This document shows positions 1 through 5,792 of a stretch of 5,817 nucleotides of DNA, piece after piece. The stretch comes from Streptomyces sp. NRRL WC-3549 (GTDB lineage: Bacteria > Actinomycetota > Actinomycetes > Streptomycetales > Streptomycetaceae): positions 124,875 through 130,691 of the forward strand of contig NZ_KL585400.1 of the NCBI RefSeq assembly GCF_000721935.1, read 5' to 3'. The stretch's first letter is position 1. Every line of letters starts with the position of its first letter. The notes beneath the pieces were generated by a model. It worked only from the letters and a program-made list of their open reading frames with translations. It made no database searches and was not told the DNA's origin. The translations under genes were made by a program, and so were the position numbers.

Positions 1-969
1 CAGCCCCGGCCTCCGGCTCCGGGCGAACTCCGCGAAGGTCTCCGCCGTGGTGTACCTGGGCCGGAACCCCAGTGTCTCGCGCATCTGCACGGTCGAGACC
101 ACCCTGCCGTGGGTGAGCAGCCGGATCTGCTCCGGCGAGAAGTCCGTCATCCCGACCGCGCGGAGGGCCGAGCCGACCCAGGTGACCGCGGGGAGCAGCA
201 CCGGCACGGTCGGTCTGCCGAGCCGGCGCGCGCACTGCGACAGCAGGAGCACCCCGTCACCCGCGATGTTGAAGGTGCCGCTGTTCAGCGTCCCGCGCCG
301 GGGCTCCCGGGCGGCGGTCTCCAGGACGTCGACGACGTCGTCCTCGTGGACGAACTGGAGCCGGGGGTCGTAGCCGAGGACCGTGGGCAGGACCGGCAGC
401 GTCAGGTAGTCGGCGAGCGGCGAGTCCGGTTCGGGCCCCAGGATGTTCGCGAAGCGCAGCACGCAGACGGCGACGTCCGGCCGGCGGCGGGCGAAGCCGC
501 GCACGTACCCCTCGACCTCCGCCGCGTCCTTGGCGAAACCGCCGCTGGGCAGGGACTTGGGCGGGGTCGTCTCGGTGAAGACCGCCGGGTCCCGGGGGGC
601 CGAGCCGTACACGCTCGTACTGGACTTGACCACGAACCGCTGGACGGTCGGGGACTTCTGGCAGGCACCGAGCAGCTGCATGGTGCCGATGACGTTCGTC
701 TCCTTGATCGCCGTCCGGCCGCCCGCGCCGAGCGCCTTCCCGGAGACGTCGAGGTGGACGACGGTGTCGACGGAGTGCTCGGCCAGCACCCGGGCGATCG
801 CGGGCTGCCGGACGTCGGCCCGCACGAACACGGCGTCGCCGAGCGGGTGCGGGGGCGTGGTGGCGTCGACGGCGATCACCCGGTCCACCCCGGCGTCCCG
901 CTGGACGCGCCGCACGAAGCGGCCCCCCAGTTGCCGGGCCGCACCTGTGACGAGCACGATCTTCCCCAA
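1..969 (-). CDS. NAD-dependent epimerase/dehydratase-like SDR protein (3' end outside window)
   Basis: This is a cytoplasmic extended-SDR (Rossmann-fold) protein. The 323 visible codons run open to the window edge, so the C-terminus is missing. The start is TTG at 969, preceded by GGAAGG 8 nt upstream, giving (M)GKIVLVTG, the N-terminus I remember for streptomycete homologues. The dinucleotide-binding loop is VTGAARQLGG (residues 7-16), with an acidic residue ending strand 2 (D35), which favours NAD over NADP. Later blocks are VVHLDV, the SSTSVYG serine strand (about 116-122), RFANILGP and FVHEDDVVDVL, typical of sugar-nucleotide epimerase relatives. The catalytic YxxxK is not intact: the Lys side aligns at SGGFAK (K147), but the position four residues earlier is Gly143, not Tyr. 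Substrate is unknown; ordinary epimerase activity is doubtful. It is separated from the upstream gene by a terminator and a repeat block, so it is probably transcribed alone. The family assignment is firm, the function is not. Confidence 0.9.
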   Translation of the reverse strand, partial: MGKIVLVTGAARQLGGRFVRRVQRDAGVDRVIAVDATTPPHPLGDAVFVRADVRQPAIARVLAEHSVDTVVHLDVSGKALGAGGRTAIKETNVIGTMQLLGACQKSPTVQRFVVKSSTSVYGSAPRDPAVFTETTPPKSLPSGGFAKDAAEVEGYVRGFARRRPDVAVCVLRFANILGPEPDSPLADYLTLPVLPTVLGYDPRLQFVHEDDVVDVLETAAREPRRGTLNSGTFNIAGDGVLLLSQCARRLGRPTVPVLLPAVTWVGSALRAVGMTDFSPEQIRLLTHGRVVSTVQMRETLGFRPRYTTAETFAEFARSRRPGL

Positions 970-1106
970 GACCAGCGCCTTCCGTCGGTCGTTCGTACGC
1001 GGAGCGGGGGTCTTCCCCTCGGGCGTCACGGTAGTCGCTGGGCGCTGTGCCGTGGCGACCCCATGGCGGCCTTTACCGAACCGATGGCGGGAACCACACC
1101 GACGCC

Positions 1107-1184
1107 GGAGGAAAGCGCCTGGGGAAGGCGGCGGAGGAAGGCGCTTGGGGAAGGCGCCGGAGGAAAGCGCCTGGGAAGAGCGCC
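1107..1184. repeat. Tandem repeat, 3 x 26 bp (six 13-bp half-units)
   Basis: Three adjacent 26-bp units lie at 1107-1132, 1133-1158 and 1159-1184. Each starts GGAGGAA(A/G)GCGC and continues with TTGGGGAAGGCG-like sequence, and they differ from each other at only a few positions. Read on the minus strand, each unit splits into two related 13-mers, GGCGC(T/C)TTCC followed by TCC or CCA, alternating. A degenerate further copy (GGAGAA to GGCGCC) follows at 1185-1201. The GGCGC and GCGCC ends allow small hairpins, for example 1140-1144 with 1154-1158. The block sits between a terminator and the epimerase gene, outside any credible coding frame. Function is unknown. Confidence 0.85.
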
Positions 1185-1225
1185 GGAGAACGGCCGGCGC
1201 CGCTTCGGCCCCGGACGCGACGAAA

Positions 1226-1250
1226 CCCTCCCACCAGGACGGTGGGAGGG
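1226..1250 (-). terminator. Intrinsic terminator of the 32-aa gene
   Basis: A perfect 10-bp inverted repeat (CCCTCCCACC at 1226-1235, GGTGGGAGGG at 1241-1250) encloses a 5-nt loop. On the minus strand it starts 26 nt after the stop codon of the small ribosomal-type gene and is followed by TTTCG, a short U-tract typical of high-GC actinobacterial terminators. The plus-strand side lacks a T-run, so it acts mainly on minus-strand transcripts. Confidence 0.82.
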
Positions 1251-1275
1251 CCTCGGACTCACGAACCGCGTTCGC

Positions 1276-1374
1276 CTACTTCTTGTTGCGACGCTGAACG
1301 CGCGTGCGCTTGAGCAGCTTGCGGTGCTTCTTCTTGGCCATCCGCTTGCGCCGCTTCTTGATAACAGAGCCCAC
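1276..1374 (-). CDS. 32-aa AURKAIP1/COX24-domain protein, bS22-type small ribosomal subunit protein
   Basis: The tiny gene encodes a 32-residue, extremely basic protein: 18 of 32 residues are Lys or Arg. It reads [12 protein letters not shown] at the N-terminus and ends [11 protein letters not shown] recognise this as the actinobacterial AURKAIP1/COX24-domain protein. The mycobacterial homologue, called bS22 in ribosome structures, binds 16S rRNA in the small subunit, so a ribosomal role is inferred here. The start is GTG at 1374 with GAGG at 1381-1384, 6 nt upstream; the stop is TAG at 1276-1278. Its own TAGGCT-type promoter lies upstream and a strong terminator lies downstream, indicating a monocistronic, probably well expressed unit. 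Its length matches the family, so it is not a fragment. It is shorter than most gene-calling cut-offs and easily missed. Confidence 0.93.
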   Translation of the reverse strand: MGSVIKKRRKRMAKKKHRKLLKRTRVQRRNKK

Positions 1375-1440
1375 GACTACCCTCGCTTTGTCTTCTTCAC
1401 TGGTGCGGGGCGTCTGGGCCCACACGACCTACGTCGGCCT

Positions 1441-1470
1441 AGCCTACCCGCCACGGAGTGAGGGACGTAA
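1441..1470 (-). promoter_or_regulatory. Candidate promoter of the 32-aa ribosomal-type gene
   Basis: On the minus strand TAGGCT (1441-1446) is a good housekeeping -10 for Streptomyces. TTACGT (1465-1470) lies 18 bp upstream as a weak -35. Transcription would start near 1434, giving a leader of about 60 nt before the GTG start at 1374. The placement in the 109-nt gap after the HTH gene supports independent transcription. The -35 match is poor, so only the -10 is persuasive. Confidence 0.5.
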
Positions 1471-1483
1471 TCCGAGGGCGAAG

Positions 1484-1696
1484 TCAGGCGGACTCCACCC
1501 CCACGAAGGACTCACGGAGATACTCGTGAACTGCTTGCTCCGGGACCCGGAAGGACCTTCCCACCCTGATCGCCGGCAGATGACCGCTGTGCACCAAGCG
1601 GTACACGGTCATCTTGGACACCCTCATGACCGAGGCGACTTCCGCCACGGTCAGAAACTTGACCTCGTTGAGAGGCCTCTCGCTGCCAGCAGCCAT
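1484..1696 (-). CDS. Excisionase-family HTH DNA-binding protein (70 aa)
   Basis: This small cytoplasmic DNA-binding protein is nearly a single MerR/excisionase-type winged HTH (HTH_17 / excisionase-family domain). LTVAEVASVMRVS (15-27) forms the first helix and turn, KMTVYRLVHSG (28-38) is the recognition helix, LPAIRVGRSFRVPE (40-53) is the wing, and VHEYLRE (56-62) is the closing helix. The start is ATG at 1696, giving MAAGSERPLNEVKFLTV, the N-terminus I recall for streptomycete relatives. An upstream ATG at 1729 would add 11 residues with no family support. AGGTGG just upstream is a close, weak Shine-Dalgarno. It resembles BldC in fold and size but is not BldC, whose recognition region differs. 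The 128-nt upstream region holds phased pentamers, a candidate promoter and a leader hairpin, suggesting a controlled regulator. No integrase or phage genes are near, so an excisionase role is unlikely. Targets are unknown. Confidence 0.92.
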   Translation of the reverse strand: MAAGSERPLNEVKFLTVAEVASVMRVSKMTVYRLVHSGHLPAIRVGRSFRVPEQAVHEYLRESFVGVESA

Positions 1697-1726
1697 GACC
1701 CACCTGTACCTTCCGCACGAGACGCG

Positions 1727-1746
1727 CACCGGCTTCCCCTCCGGTG
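1727..1746 (-). promoter_or_regulatory. Leader hairpin upstream of the HTH gene
   Basis: A perfect 6-bp inverted repeat (CACCGG 1727-1732, CCGGTG 1741-1746) encloses an 8-nt loop. On the minus-strand RNA the loop contains the Shine-Dalgarno-like AGGGGAAG, with GGAGGGG spanning stem and loop. It lies 30 nt before the ATG at 1696. It might affect translation or mRNA stability, but it lacks a U-tract and is not a terminator. Any regulatory role is inference. Confidence 0.35.
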
Positions 1747-1811
1747 ACTCTTCGTCGTTGTGCGCTCACCGCCCAGGTTAGGGGCGGGTGATGCGAGTGG
1801 GGAAGAGGTGA
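1743..1811. repeat. Cluster of four phased GGTGA/TCACC pentamers
   Basis: GGTGA occurs on the plus strand at 1743-1747, 1787-1791 and 1807-1811, and its complement TCACC at 1766-1770. Start-to-start spacings are 23, 21 and 20 bp, close to two helical turns each, so the sites would lie on roughly the same face of the DNA. They span the candidate promoter of the HTH gene. The pair 1743/1766 forms an inverted GGTGA-N18-TCACC, loosely like the AGTGA-N-TCACC motif reported for BldD. Only the pentamer core is shared between copies. Confidence 0.4.
1775..1804 (-). promoter_or_regulatory. Candidate promoter of the HTH gene
   Basis: On the minus strand TAACCT (1775-1780) fits the TANNNT -10 pattern, and TTCCCC (1799-1804) lies 18 bp upstream as a weak -35. 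The predicted start near 1768 would give a leader of about 72 nt containing the hairpin at 1727-1746. The elements sit among the GGTGA/TCACC pentamers, so a regulator bound there would overlap RNA polymerase. The -35 is poor. Confidence 0.33.
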
Positions 1812-1824
1812 GACGATCGGCCGC

Positions 1825-2640
1825 CTACCGGGACAGACGCGCCCGATCAAGGACATAGCGGGCCAGTGGGCGGTAGTGCTCGGACGGCACCCCGTCATCG
1901 AGCGGAACGACCACGGACACCCGCCCCTCGGCCTCTCCGACGAACAGCGCGGGGTCGTCCGTGTCCGCCAGGCCGACGGCCTCGATACCCAGCTGACCTG
2001 CACCGCAGACCCATCCGTGGTCCCCGACGACCAGCTCGGGCAGCGGCCCGCCGCCCCTCGCCGCCTCGTCCAGGACGGCCCGGACCGGCAGCGGTGAATG
2101 CGTGTGCGCGCCGGTCGCACTCCCCGGCGCCCGCACGCCCGGTTCGCGCACCAGCGCGACACCTTCTACGTAATCAAGGGTGCACGGACGTACGCCGAAC
2201 CGCGTCGAGATGTCGACACTCCGGCCCTGGGCGGGGGTGAGCACCGCACACCCGGACGCCGACAGGGCGTCCGCGAGAACCGCGTAGAACCCGAGCAGCC
2301 GATGCGGATGGCCGGTACCGAGCAGCACCGCGGACCGCCGCGCCGCCGCCCCCGCGAGCCGTTCCGCGAACGCGTCCAGAGCGGCCAGGGTCCGCTCCGG
2401 ATCGATCACGTCGGGACCCGTCACCCGGCCGGGGTCGTCCGAGACCCCGCACCGGTCGGCCATCAGCCGCAGCAGGTCGGCCTCTTGCCAGGCCCGTTCG
2501 GGAGCGAGGCCCAGCAGCACGCGCGGGTCCCGCGCGGCGAAGAGCCGGTAACTCCGCAGGCTGGTCTCCCGGGTGGTCGCCACGGGCCCGGCCAGCCGGG
2601 CCGCCAGCAGGTGAGCGCGCAGCGCTCCGGTGCTCAACAC
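1825..2640 (-). CDS. Conserved actinobacterial protein, annotated in relatives as 'phosphatase'
   Basis: The protein has 271 residues with no signal peptide or membrane segment. I recognise it as a well-conserved streptomycete protein usually labelled 'phosphatase', but I cannot tie it to a named catalytic family or see a HAD, PHP or metallophosphatase signature. Conserved-looking blocks are LLGTGHPHRLLGFY (107-119), LTPAQGR (134-140), LDYVEGVALV (155-164), AHTHSPLPV (178-186), and the long GDHGWVCGAG...ADTDDPALF block (206-233) followed by VVVPLDDGV. Clustered His and Asp residues (H111, H181, D207, H208, D226, D228) are candidate metal or catalytic ligands. The alternation of hydrophobic strands with Gly-rich turns suggests an alpha/beta enzyme. 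The start is GTG at 2640; AGG abuts it, so the Shine-Dalgarno is poor, and translation may depend on read-through from acuC 76 nt upstream. The stop is TAG at 1825-1827. Treat the phosphatase label as unproven. Confidence 0.88.
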   Translation of the reverse strand: MLSTGALRAHLLAARLAGPVATTRETSLRSYRLFAARDPRVLLGLAPERAWQEADLLRLMADRCGVSDDPGRVTGPDVIDPERTLAALDAFAERLAGAAARRSAVLLGTGHPHRLLGFYAVLADALSASGCAVLTPAQGRSVDISTRFGVRPCTLDYVEGVALVREPGVRAPGSATGAHTHSPLPVRAVLDEAARGGGPLPELVVGDHGWVCGAGQLGIEAVGLADTDDPALFVGEAEGRVSVVVPLDDGVPSEHYRPLARYVLDRARLSR

Positions 2641-2651
2641 CCTGACGATGC

Positions 2652-2700
2652 TGCCCCACCGGGCCCCGTGGCGGGCGGAAACCCCTAAGGTGCCCCACCG
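2652..2700. repeat. Direct repeat in the acuC/'phosphatase' gap
   Basis: The 10-mer TGCCCCACCG occurs at 2652-2661 and again at 2691-2700, 39 bp start to start, in the 76-nt gap between the acuC stop and the next gene. No TANNNT -10 is visible between or beside the copies. They could be an operator pair or chance in GC-rich DNA. Confidence 0.3.
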
Positions 2701-2716
2701 TCGGCGTAACCGCCGC

Positions 2717-3889
2717 TCACGGCAGCAGCCCCCGCAGCGGGAACGCCGCGCGCCGGGTGGCCCGCACCGCCTGGTCCAGCCGGTCCGCCGGGTCGTACCC
2801 CTCTTCCCAGGAGCGCCACTCGGGCGTCCGCCCGTCGGTCATCCGGCCCGGCCCCAACTGCCGCGTACGGGCGTAGACCTCGTCCCGCCACGACGCCGGG
2901 ATCACCGACTCGGGGTCCACCGGGGCGTGCGCGGCGATCCCGACGAGGTGGGTCCAGGACCGCGGTACGACGTCGACCACCGCGTACCCGCCGCCGCCGA
3001 GGGCCACCCACCGCCCGCCCTCCGCGTGGGCGTGGGCCAGCTCGTGACAGGCCGTCATGACGGCGCGCTGGGCGTCCAGGGACACCGCGAGGTGGGCCAG
3101 CGGGTCCTCGAAGTGGGTGTCGGCCCCGTGCTGGGTGACCAGCACCTGCGGCCGGAAGTCCGCCAGCAGCTCCGGCACCACCGCGTGGAAGGCCCGCAGC
3201 CACCCCGCGTCCCCCGTACCGGCCGGCAGCGCCACGTTCACCGCGCCGCCCTCGCCGGCCCCGGAACCGGTCTCCTCGGGCCAGCCCGTCTGTGGGAAGA
3301 GGGTGCGCGGGTGCTCGTGCAGCGACACGGTCAGCACCCGGGGGTCCTCCCAGAACGCCGCCTGGACACCGTCCCCGTGGTGGACGTCCACGTCGACGTA
3401 GGCGACCCGTTCCGCGCCCAGCTCCAGCAGCCGCGCGATGGCGAGCGCCGGATCGTTGTAGACGCAGAACCCGGCGGCGGCTCCGGGCATCGCGTGGTGC
3501 AGGCCGCCGGTGAAGTTGACGGCGTGCTCGCTCTCCCCGCGCCACACGGCCTCCGCCGCCCCGACCGAGAGACCGGCGATGAGCGCGGACGCCTCGTGCA
3601 TGCCGGCGAACGCGGGGTCGTCGACGGTCCCGAGCCCGTACGCCTGGTCGGCGGCCTTCGGGTCGGCGGACGCGGCTCTGACCGCGTCCACGTAGTCCTC
3701 GCGGTGCACCAGCCGCAGGGTGGACTCCCCCGCCGCCCCGGCCGACCGCACGTCGACCGCCGCGTCGAGCCCGTACGCCCGGACCAGCCCCATCGTCAGG
3801 GCGAGCCGGACCGGGTCCATGGGGTGGCCGTCCCCGAAGTCGTATCCCGTTACCGCGTCATCCCACATCAGCCGCGCGCGCCCGCTCAT
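2717..3889 (-). CDS. acuC: AcuC-type zinc-dependent lysine deacetylase (histone deacetylase superfamily)
   Basis: This cytoplasmic class-I-type HDAC-fold deacetylase has 390 residues from the ATG at 3889. Numbered from that ATG, the family motifs are complete: HPMDPVRLALT near the N-terminus; NFTGGLHHAMPGAA with the paired catalytic histidines H131-H132; GFCVYND; DVDVHHGDG with zinc ligands D168 and H170; QHGAD with the third ligand D257; and LGGGGY with the transition-state tyrosine Y302. It should therefore be active. In Bacillus AcuC deacetylates and so reactivates acetyl-CoA synthetase; that target is plausible here, but no acs, acuA or acuB lies in the window. The gene overlaps the MFS stop by 32 nt, which implies translational coupling. 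A GTG at 3898 would add three residues, but GGTGG 5 nt before the ATG and family N-termini (MSGR) favour 3889. The stop is TGA at 2717-2719. Confidence 0.95.
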   Translation of the reverse strand: MSGRARLMWDDAVTGYDFGDGHPMDPVRLALTMGLVRAYGLDAAVDVRSAGAAGESTLRLVHREDYVDAVRAASADPKAADQAYGLGTVDDPAFAGMHEASALIAGLSVGAAEAVWRGESEHAVNFTGGLHHAMPGAAAGFCVYNDPALAIARLLELGAERVAYVDVDVHHGDGVQAAFWEDPRVLTVSLHEHPRTLFPQTGWPEETGSGAGEGGAVNVALPAGTGDAGWLRAFHAVVPELLADFRPQVLVTQHGADTHFEDPLAHLAVSLDAQRAVMTACHELAHAHAEGGRWVALGGGGYAVVDVVPRSWTHLVGIAAHAPVDPESVIPASWRDEVYARTRQLGPGRMTDGRTPEWRSWEEGYDPADRLDQAVRATRRAAFPLRGLLP

Positions 3890-5096
3890 GCCCGCCACCG
3901 TATCGGGCGGGCTCCGCGCCGAACGACTTGGCGTACACGAGCGTCGCGAGAACGAGCACCATCGGGACCAGCATCGCGCCCCGGTAGCTCCAGGCGTCCC
4001 CGAGGGCCCCCACGAGCGGCGACCCGACGAGGAACCCCACGTAGTTGAAGACGTTCAGCCGGGCGACGGCCACATCACTCGCCCCGGGGAACATCCGGCC
4101 GGCCGCGGCGAAGGTCTGCGGCACGAGCACACAGAGCCCCAGCCCCAGCAGGGTGAACCCCGACATCCCCCACCACGCCCCGGGCGCCACCGCCACCACC
4201 GCGAAACCGAGGGCCGCCAGCACGCTCCCGGCCCGCACCACGCCCACGGCGCCGAACCGCCGCACCCCCCGGTCCCCGACCGCCCGCCCGAGGAGCGTGG
4301 TCACCATGTAGACGTTGTACGGGACGGTGGCCATCTGCTCCGAACCGCCCAGCACGTCCTGGAGGTACTTCGCGCTCCAGTTGGAGACGGTGGAGTCCCC
4401 GATGTACGCGAACGCCATCACCAGACACAGGGGCATCAGCAGCCGCAGCGGCACCACCGGCCCCTTCCCGGGCCCGGCCCCGCCCCCGGCCTCCGCACCG
4501 GCCCGCGCGGCCCCCTCGTCCGGGTCCCGGGGCGTGTCCCCCTCCGTGTACCACCGGCTCCCGACGAGCACCGCCGGCAGCAGGACCGCCACCGCGGGCA
4601 GGTAGGAGACCAGCAGCGACAGATGCCAGTGGGCGCCCGCCCAGGCCATCGACGCACCGGCGATGCCACCCAGGCTGTACGCGGCGTGGAACCCGAGCAT
4701 GATGCTGCGGCCGTACGCCCGTTGCAGGCTGACGCCCATCATGTTCATGGAGGCGTCCAGCGCCCCGACGGCCAGCCCGAAGACACCGAGCGCGAGAGCG
4801 GCCTGCCACACCTCGTTGCCGGCGCCCACCCCGAGCAGGGCCAGCATCACGACGGGCTGTGCCCACCTCAGTACGGTGCCGGGGCGGATCCGGGCGACCA
4901 CCTTCTCGGTGGCCACGCTGGCGACCCCCGCCAGCACGGGTACCGCGGCCAGGAAGACGGGCAGCAGCCCGTCGGATATCCCGTACCGGTCCTGGATGGC
5001 GGGTATACGCGTCACGAGCAGGGCGAAGGTCACCCCTTGCACCAGGAACCCGAAGGCCAGCGAGGCCCTGCCGTACCGCAGCCGCGCATGTGTCAT
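3858..5096 (-). CDS. MFS transporter, YbjJ-like
   Basis: The 412-residue integral inner-membrane protein has about 12 hydrophobic segments in two six-helix halves. The halves are split by a hydrophilic Gly/Ala/acid-rich cytoplasmic loop (about 181-215). Family marks include TRIPAIQDRYGIS after TM1, GALDASMNMMGV (111-122), GFHAAYSLGGIAGA (135-148), and GDSTVSNWSAKYL (233-245) opening the second half. These resemble the YbjJ/fucose-permease-like branch of the major facilitator superfamily. Substrate cannot be read from sequence; the neighbouring sugar-phosphatase-like HAD gene hints at a carbohydrate or small polar metabolite, but that is inference. The start is ATG at 5096 with no clear Shine-Dalgarno; TACGCT ends 7 nt upstream, so a leaderless transcript is possible. 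The hydrophilic C-terminal tail (about 395-412) is encoded by DNA that also carries the acuC start. The HAD gene ends 42 nt upstream. Confidence 0.92.
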   Translation of the reverse strand: MTHARLRYGRASLAFGFLVQGVTFALLVTRIPAIQDRYGISDGLLPVFLAAVPVLAGVASVATEKVVARIRPGTVLRWAQPVVMLALLGVGAGNEVWQAALALGVFGLAVGALDASMNMMGVSLQRAYGRSIMLGFHAAYSLGGIAGASMAWAGAHWHLSLLVSYLPAVAVLLPAVLVGSRWYTEGDTPRDPDEGAARAGAEAGGGAGPGKGPVVPLRLLMPLCLVMAFAYIGDSTVSNWSAKYLQDVLGGSEQMATVPYNVYMVTTLLGRAVGDRGVRRFGAVGVVRAGSVLAALGFAVVAVAPGAWWGMSGFTLLGLGLCVLVPQTFAAAGRMFPGASDVAVARLNVFNYVGFLVGSPLVGALGDAWSYRGAMLVPMVLVLATLVYAKSFGAEPARYGGGHERARAADVG

Positions 5097-5103
5097 GGCC
5101 GCG

Positions 5104-5109
5104 AGCGTA
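5104..5109 (-). promoter_or_regulatory. Candidate leaderless -10 for the MFS gene
   Basis: TACGCT on the minus strand fits TANNNT and is separated from the ATG at 5096 by exactly 7 nt, the distance expected when transcription begins at the start codon. No good -35 is seen 17-18 bp upstream. Because the HAD gene ends only 42 nt away, read-through from it is an alternative. Confidence 0.33.
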
Positions 5110-5138
5110 GAGCCAGGAACTACCGCTGGGTAGATCGG

Positions 5139-5786
5139 TCAGGCAAGCAGTTCGGGGAGTTGGGCCATGTCGGAGAAGTGCCCGGTGACGCCGACGAGCC
5201 GGTCCGCCGGCATCATCGAGGTGAAGCCGTACACGTCCATGCCCGCGGCGCGCGCCGCCTCGACGCCGAGCGGGCTGTCCTCGATGACGACGCACCGCTC
5301 GGGGCTGACGCCCATCCGCTCGGCGGCGTGGAGGAACAGGTCCGGGGCGGGTTTTCCCCGCCCGACGTCCTGCGAGCTGAAGATCCACTCGTCCTCGAAC
5401 CACTGGTCGAGCCCGGTCCGCCGGTGTCCGGCCGCGATCTTCTGGTGGCTCCCGGAGGAGGCGACGCAGTAGGCCACACCGTCGGCCACGAGCTTCCCGA
5501 GGAGGTCCTCGACGCCGTCGACGGCGACGAGGTCTTCCTGCTGGAACGCGGCGACGGTGCGGGTGAGGAGCTGCTCGTCGAAGTCCGCGGGGAGCTTCCG
5601 GCCGGTCCGCTCCTCGACGAGATCGTGCACGCGGTGGACGGCGGCCCCCATGTAGTCGCGGATGGAGTCCTCGTACGAGGTGGTGTGGCCGAGCTCGGTG
5701 AGGTAGCCGGCGAGGACGGTGTTGGAGATCGGCTCGCTGTCGACGAGCACACCGTCGTTGTCGAAGATGACCAGTTCGTAGCGCAT
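5139..5786 (-). CDS. HAD-superfamily hydrolase (beta-phosphoglucomutase / sugar-phosphatase-like)
   Basis: This 215-residue cytoplasmic HAD subfamily IA enzyme has a helical cap (about 18-85). All four motifs are present: I, FDNDGVLVDSE with nucleophile D9 and acid/base D11; II, CVASSGS with S110/S111; III, GRGKPAPDLF with K145; IV, VIEDSPLGVEAARAAGM with E169 and D170. The arrangement and the closing MAQLPELLA resemble YieH-type phosphatases and beta-phosphoglucomutase relatives acting on small phosphorylated sugars. The exact substrate is unknown, and a mutase role cannot be excluded. The start is ATG at 5786. GGAG lies only 1 nt before it, too close for a normal Shine-Dalgarno, and TACTGT lies 6 nt upstream, so the mRNA may be leaderless. 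The MFS gene follows 42 nt after the TGA stop. No truncation or missing catalytic residue was seen. Confidence 0.94.
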   Translation of the reverse strand: MRYELVIFDNDGVLVDSEPISNTVLAGYLTELGHTTSYEDSIRDYMGAAVHRVHDLVEERTGRKLPADFDEQLLTRTVAAFQQEDLVAVDGVEDLLGKLVADGVAYCVASSGSHQKIAAGHRRTGLDQWFEDEWIFSSQDVGRGKPAPDLFLHAAERMGVSPERCVVIEDSPLGVEAARAAGMDVYGFTSMMPADRLVGVTGHFSDMAQLPELLA

Positions 5787-5792
5787 GCTCCG

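Larger units (their letters stand above)
970..1275. other. Intergenic region between small ribosomal-type gene and epimerase
   Basis: This 306-nt stretch carries the terminator of the gene to its right and a 26-bp tandem repeat, listed separately. About 135 nt of otherwise plain sequence follow before the epimerase TTG start. The epimerase promoter should lie here, but I see no convincing -35/-10 pair. TACCGT on the minus strand (1028-1033) is only a weak -10 candidate. Open frames crossing the region are not credible genes, because the 26-bp period is not a multiple of three and shifts the frame at every copy. Confidence 0.6.

Noticed and set aside
1107..1201. Possible CRISPR array
   Set aside because: The units abut with no unique spacers, and no cas genes are present.
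1026..1262. 78-codon minus-strand frame in the intergenic region
   Set aside because: It begins before the terminator hairpin, reads through the 26-bp repeats, and gives a Pro/Arg/Ser-rich sequence resembling no known protein.
109..1461. 450-codon plus-strand open frame
   Set aside because: It is antisense to the well-supported epimerase and the 32-aa gene, crosses the terminator and the frame-shifting 26-bp repeat, and its translation is Arg/Gly/Pro-rich with no domain. It is a shadow of GC-biased codons.
1484..1729. Longer 81-aa start for the HTH protein, or identity as BldC
   Set aside because: The 11 extra residues lack family support. BldC has a different recognition helix and C-terminus, so only the fold is shared.
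2630..4048. 472-codon plus-strand open frame
   Set aside because: It lies antisense to the complete acuC gene, and its composition is the Arg/Pro/Gly pattern of a shadow frame.
4075..5403. 442-codon minus-strand frame overlapping the MFS and HAD genes
   Set aside because: It is out of frame with two genes that have full sets of family motifs, and its own translation is low-complexity Arg/Gly/Ala.
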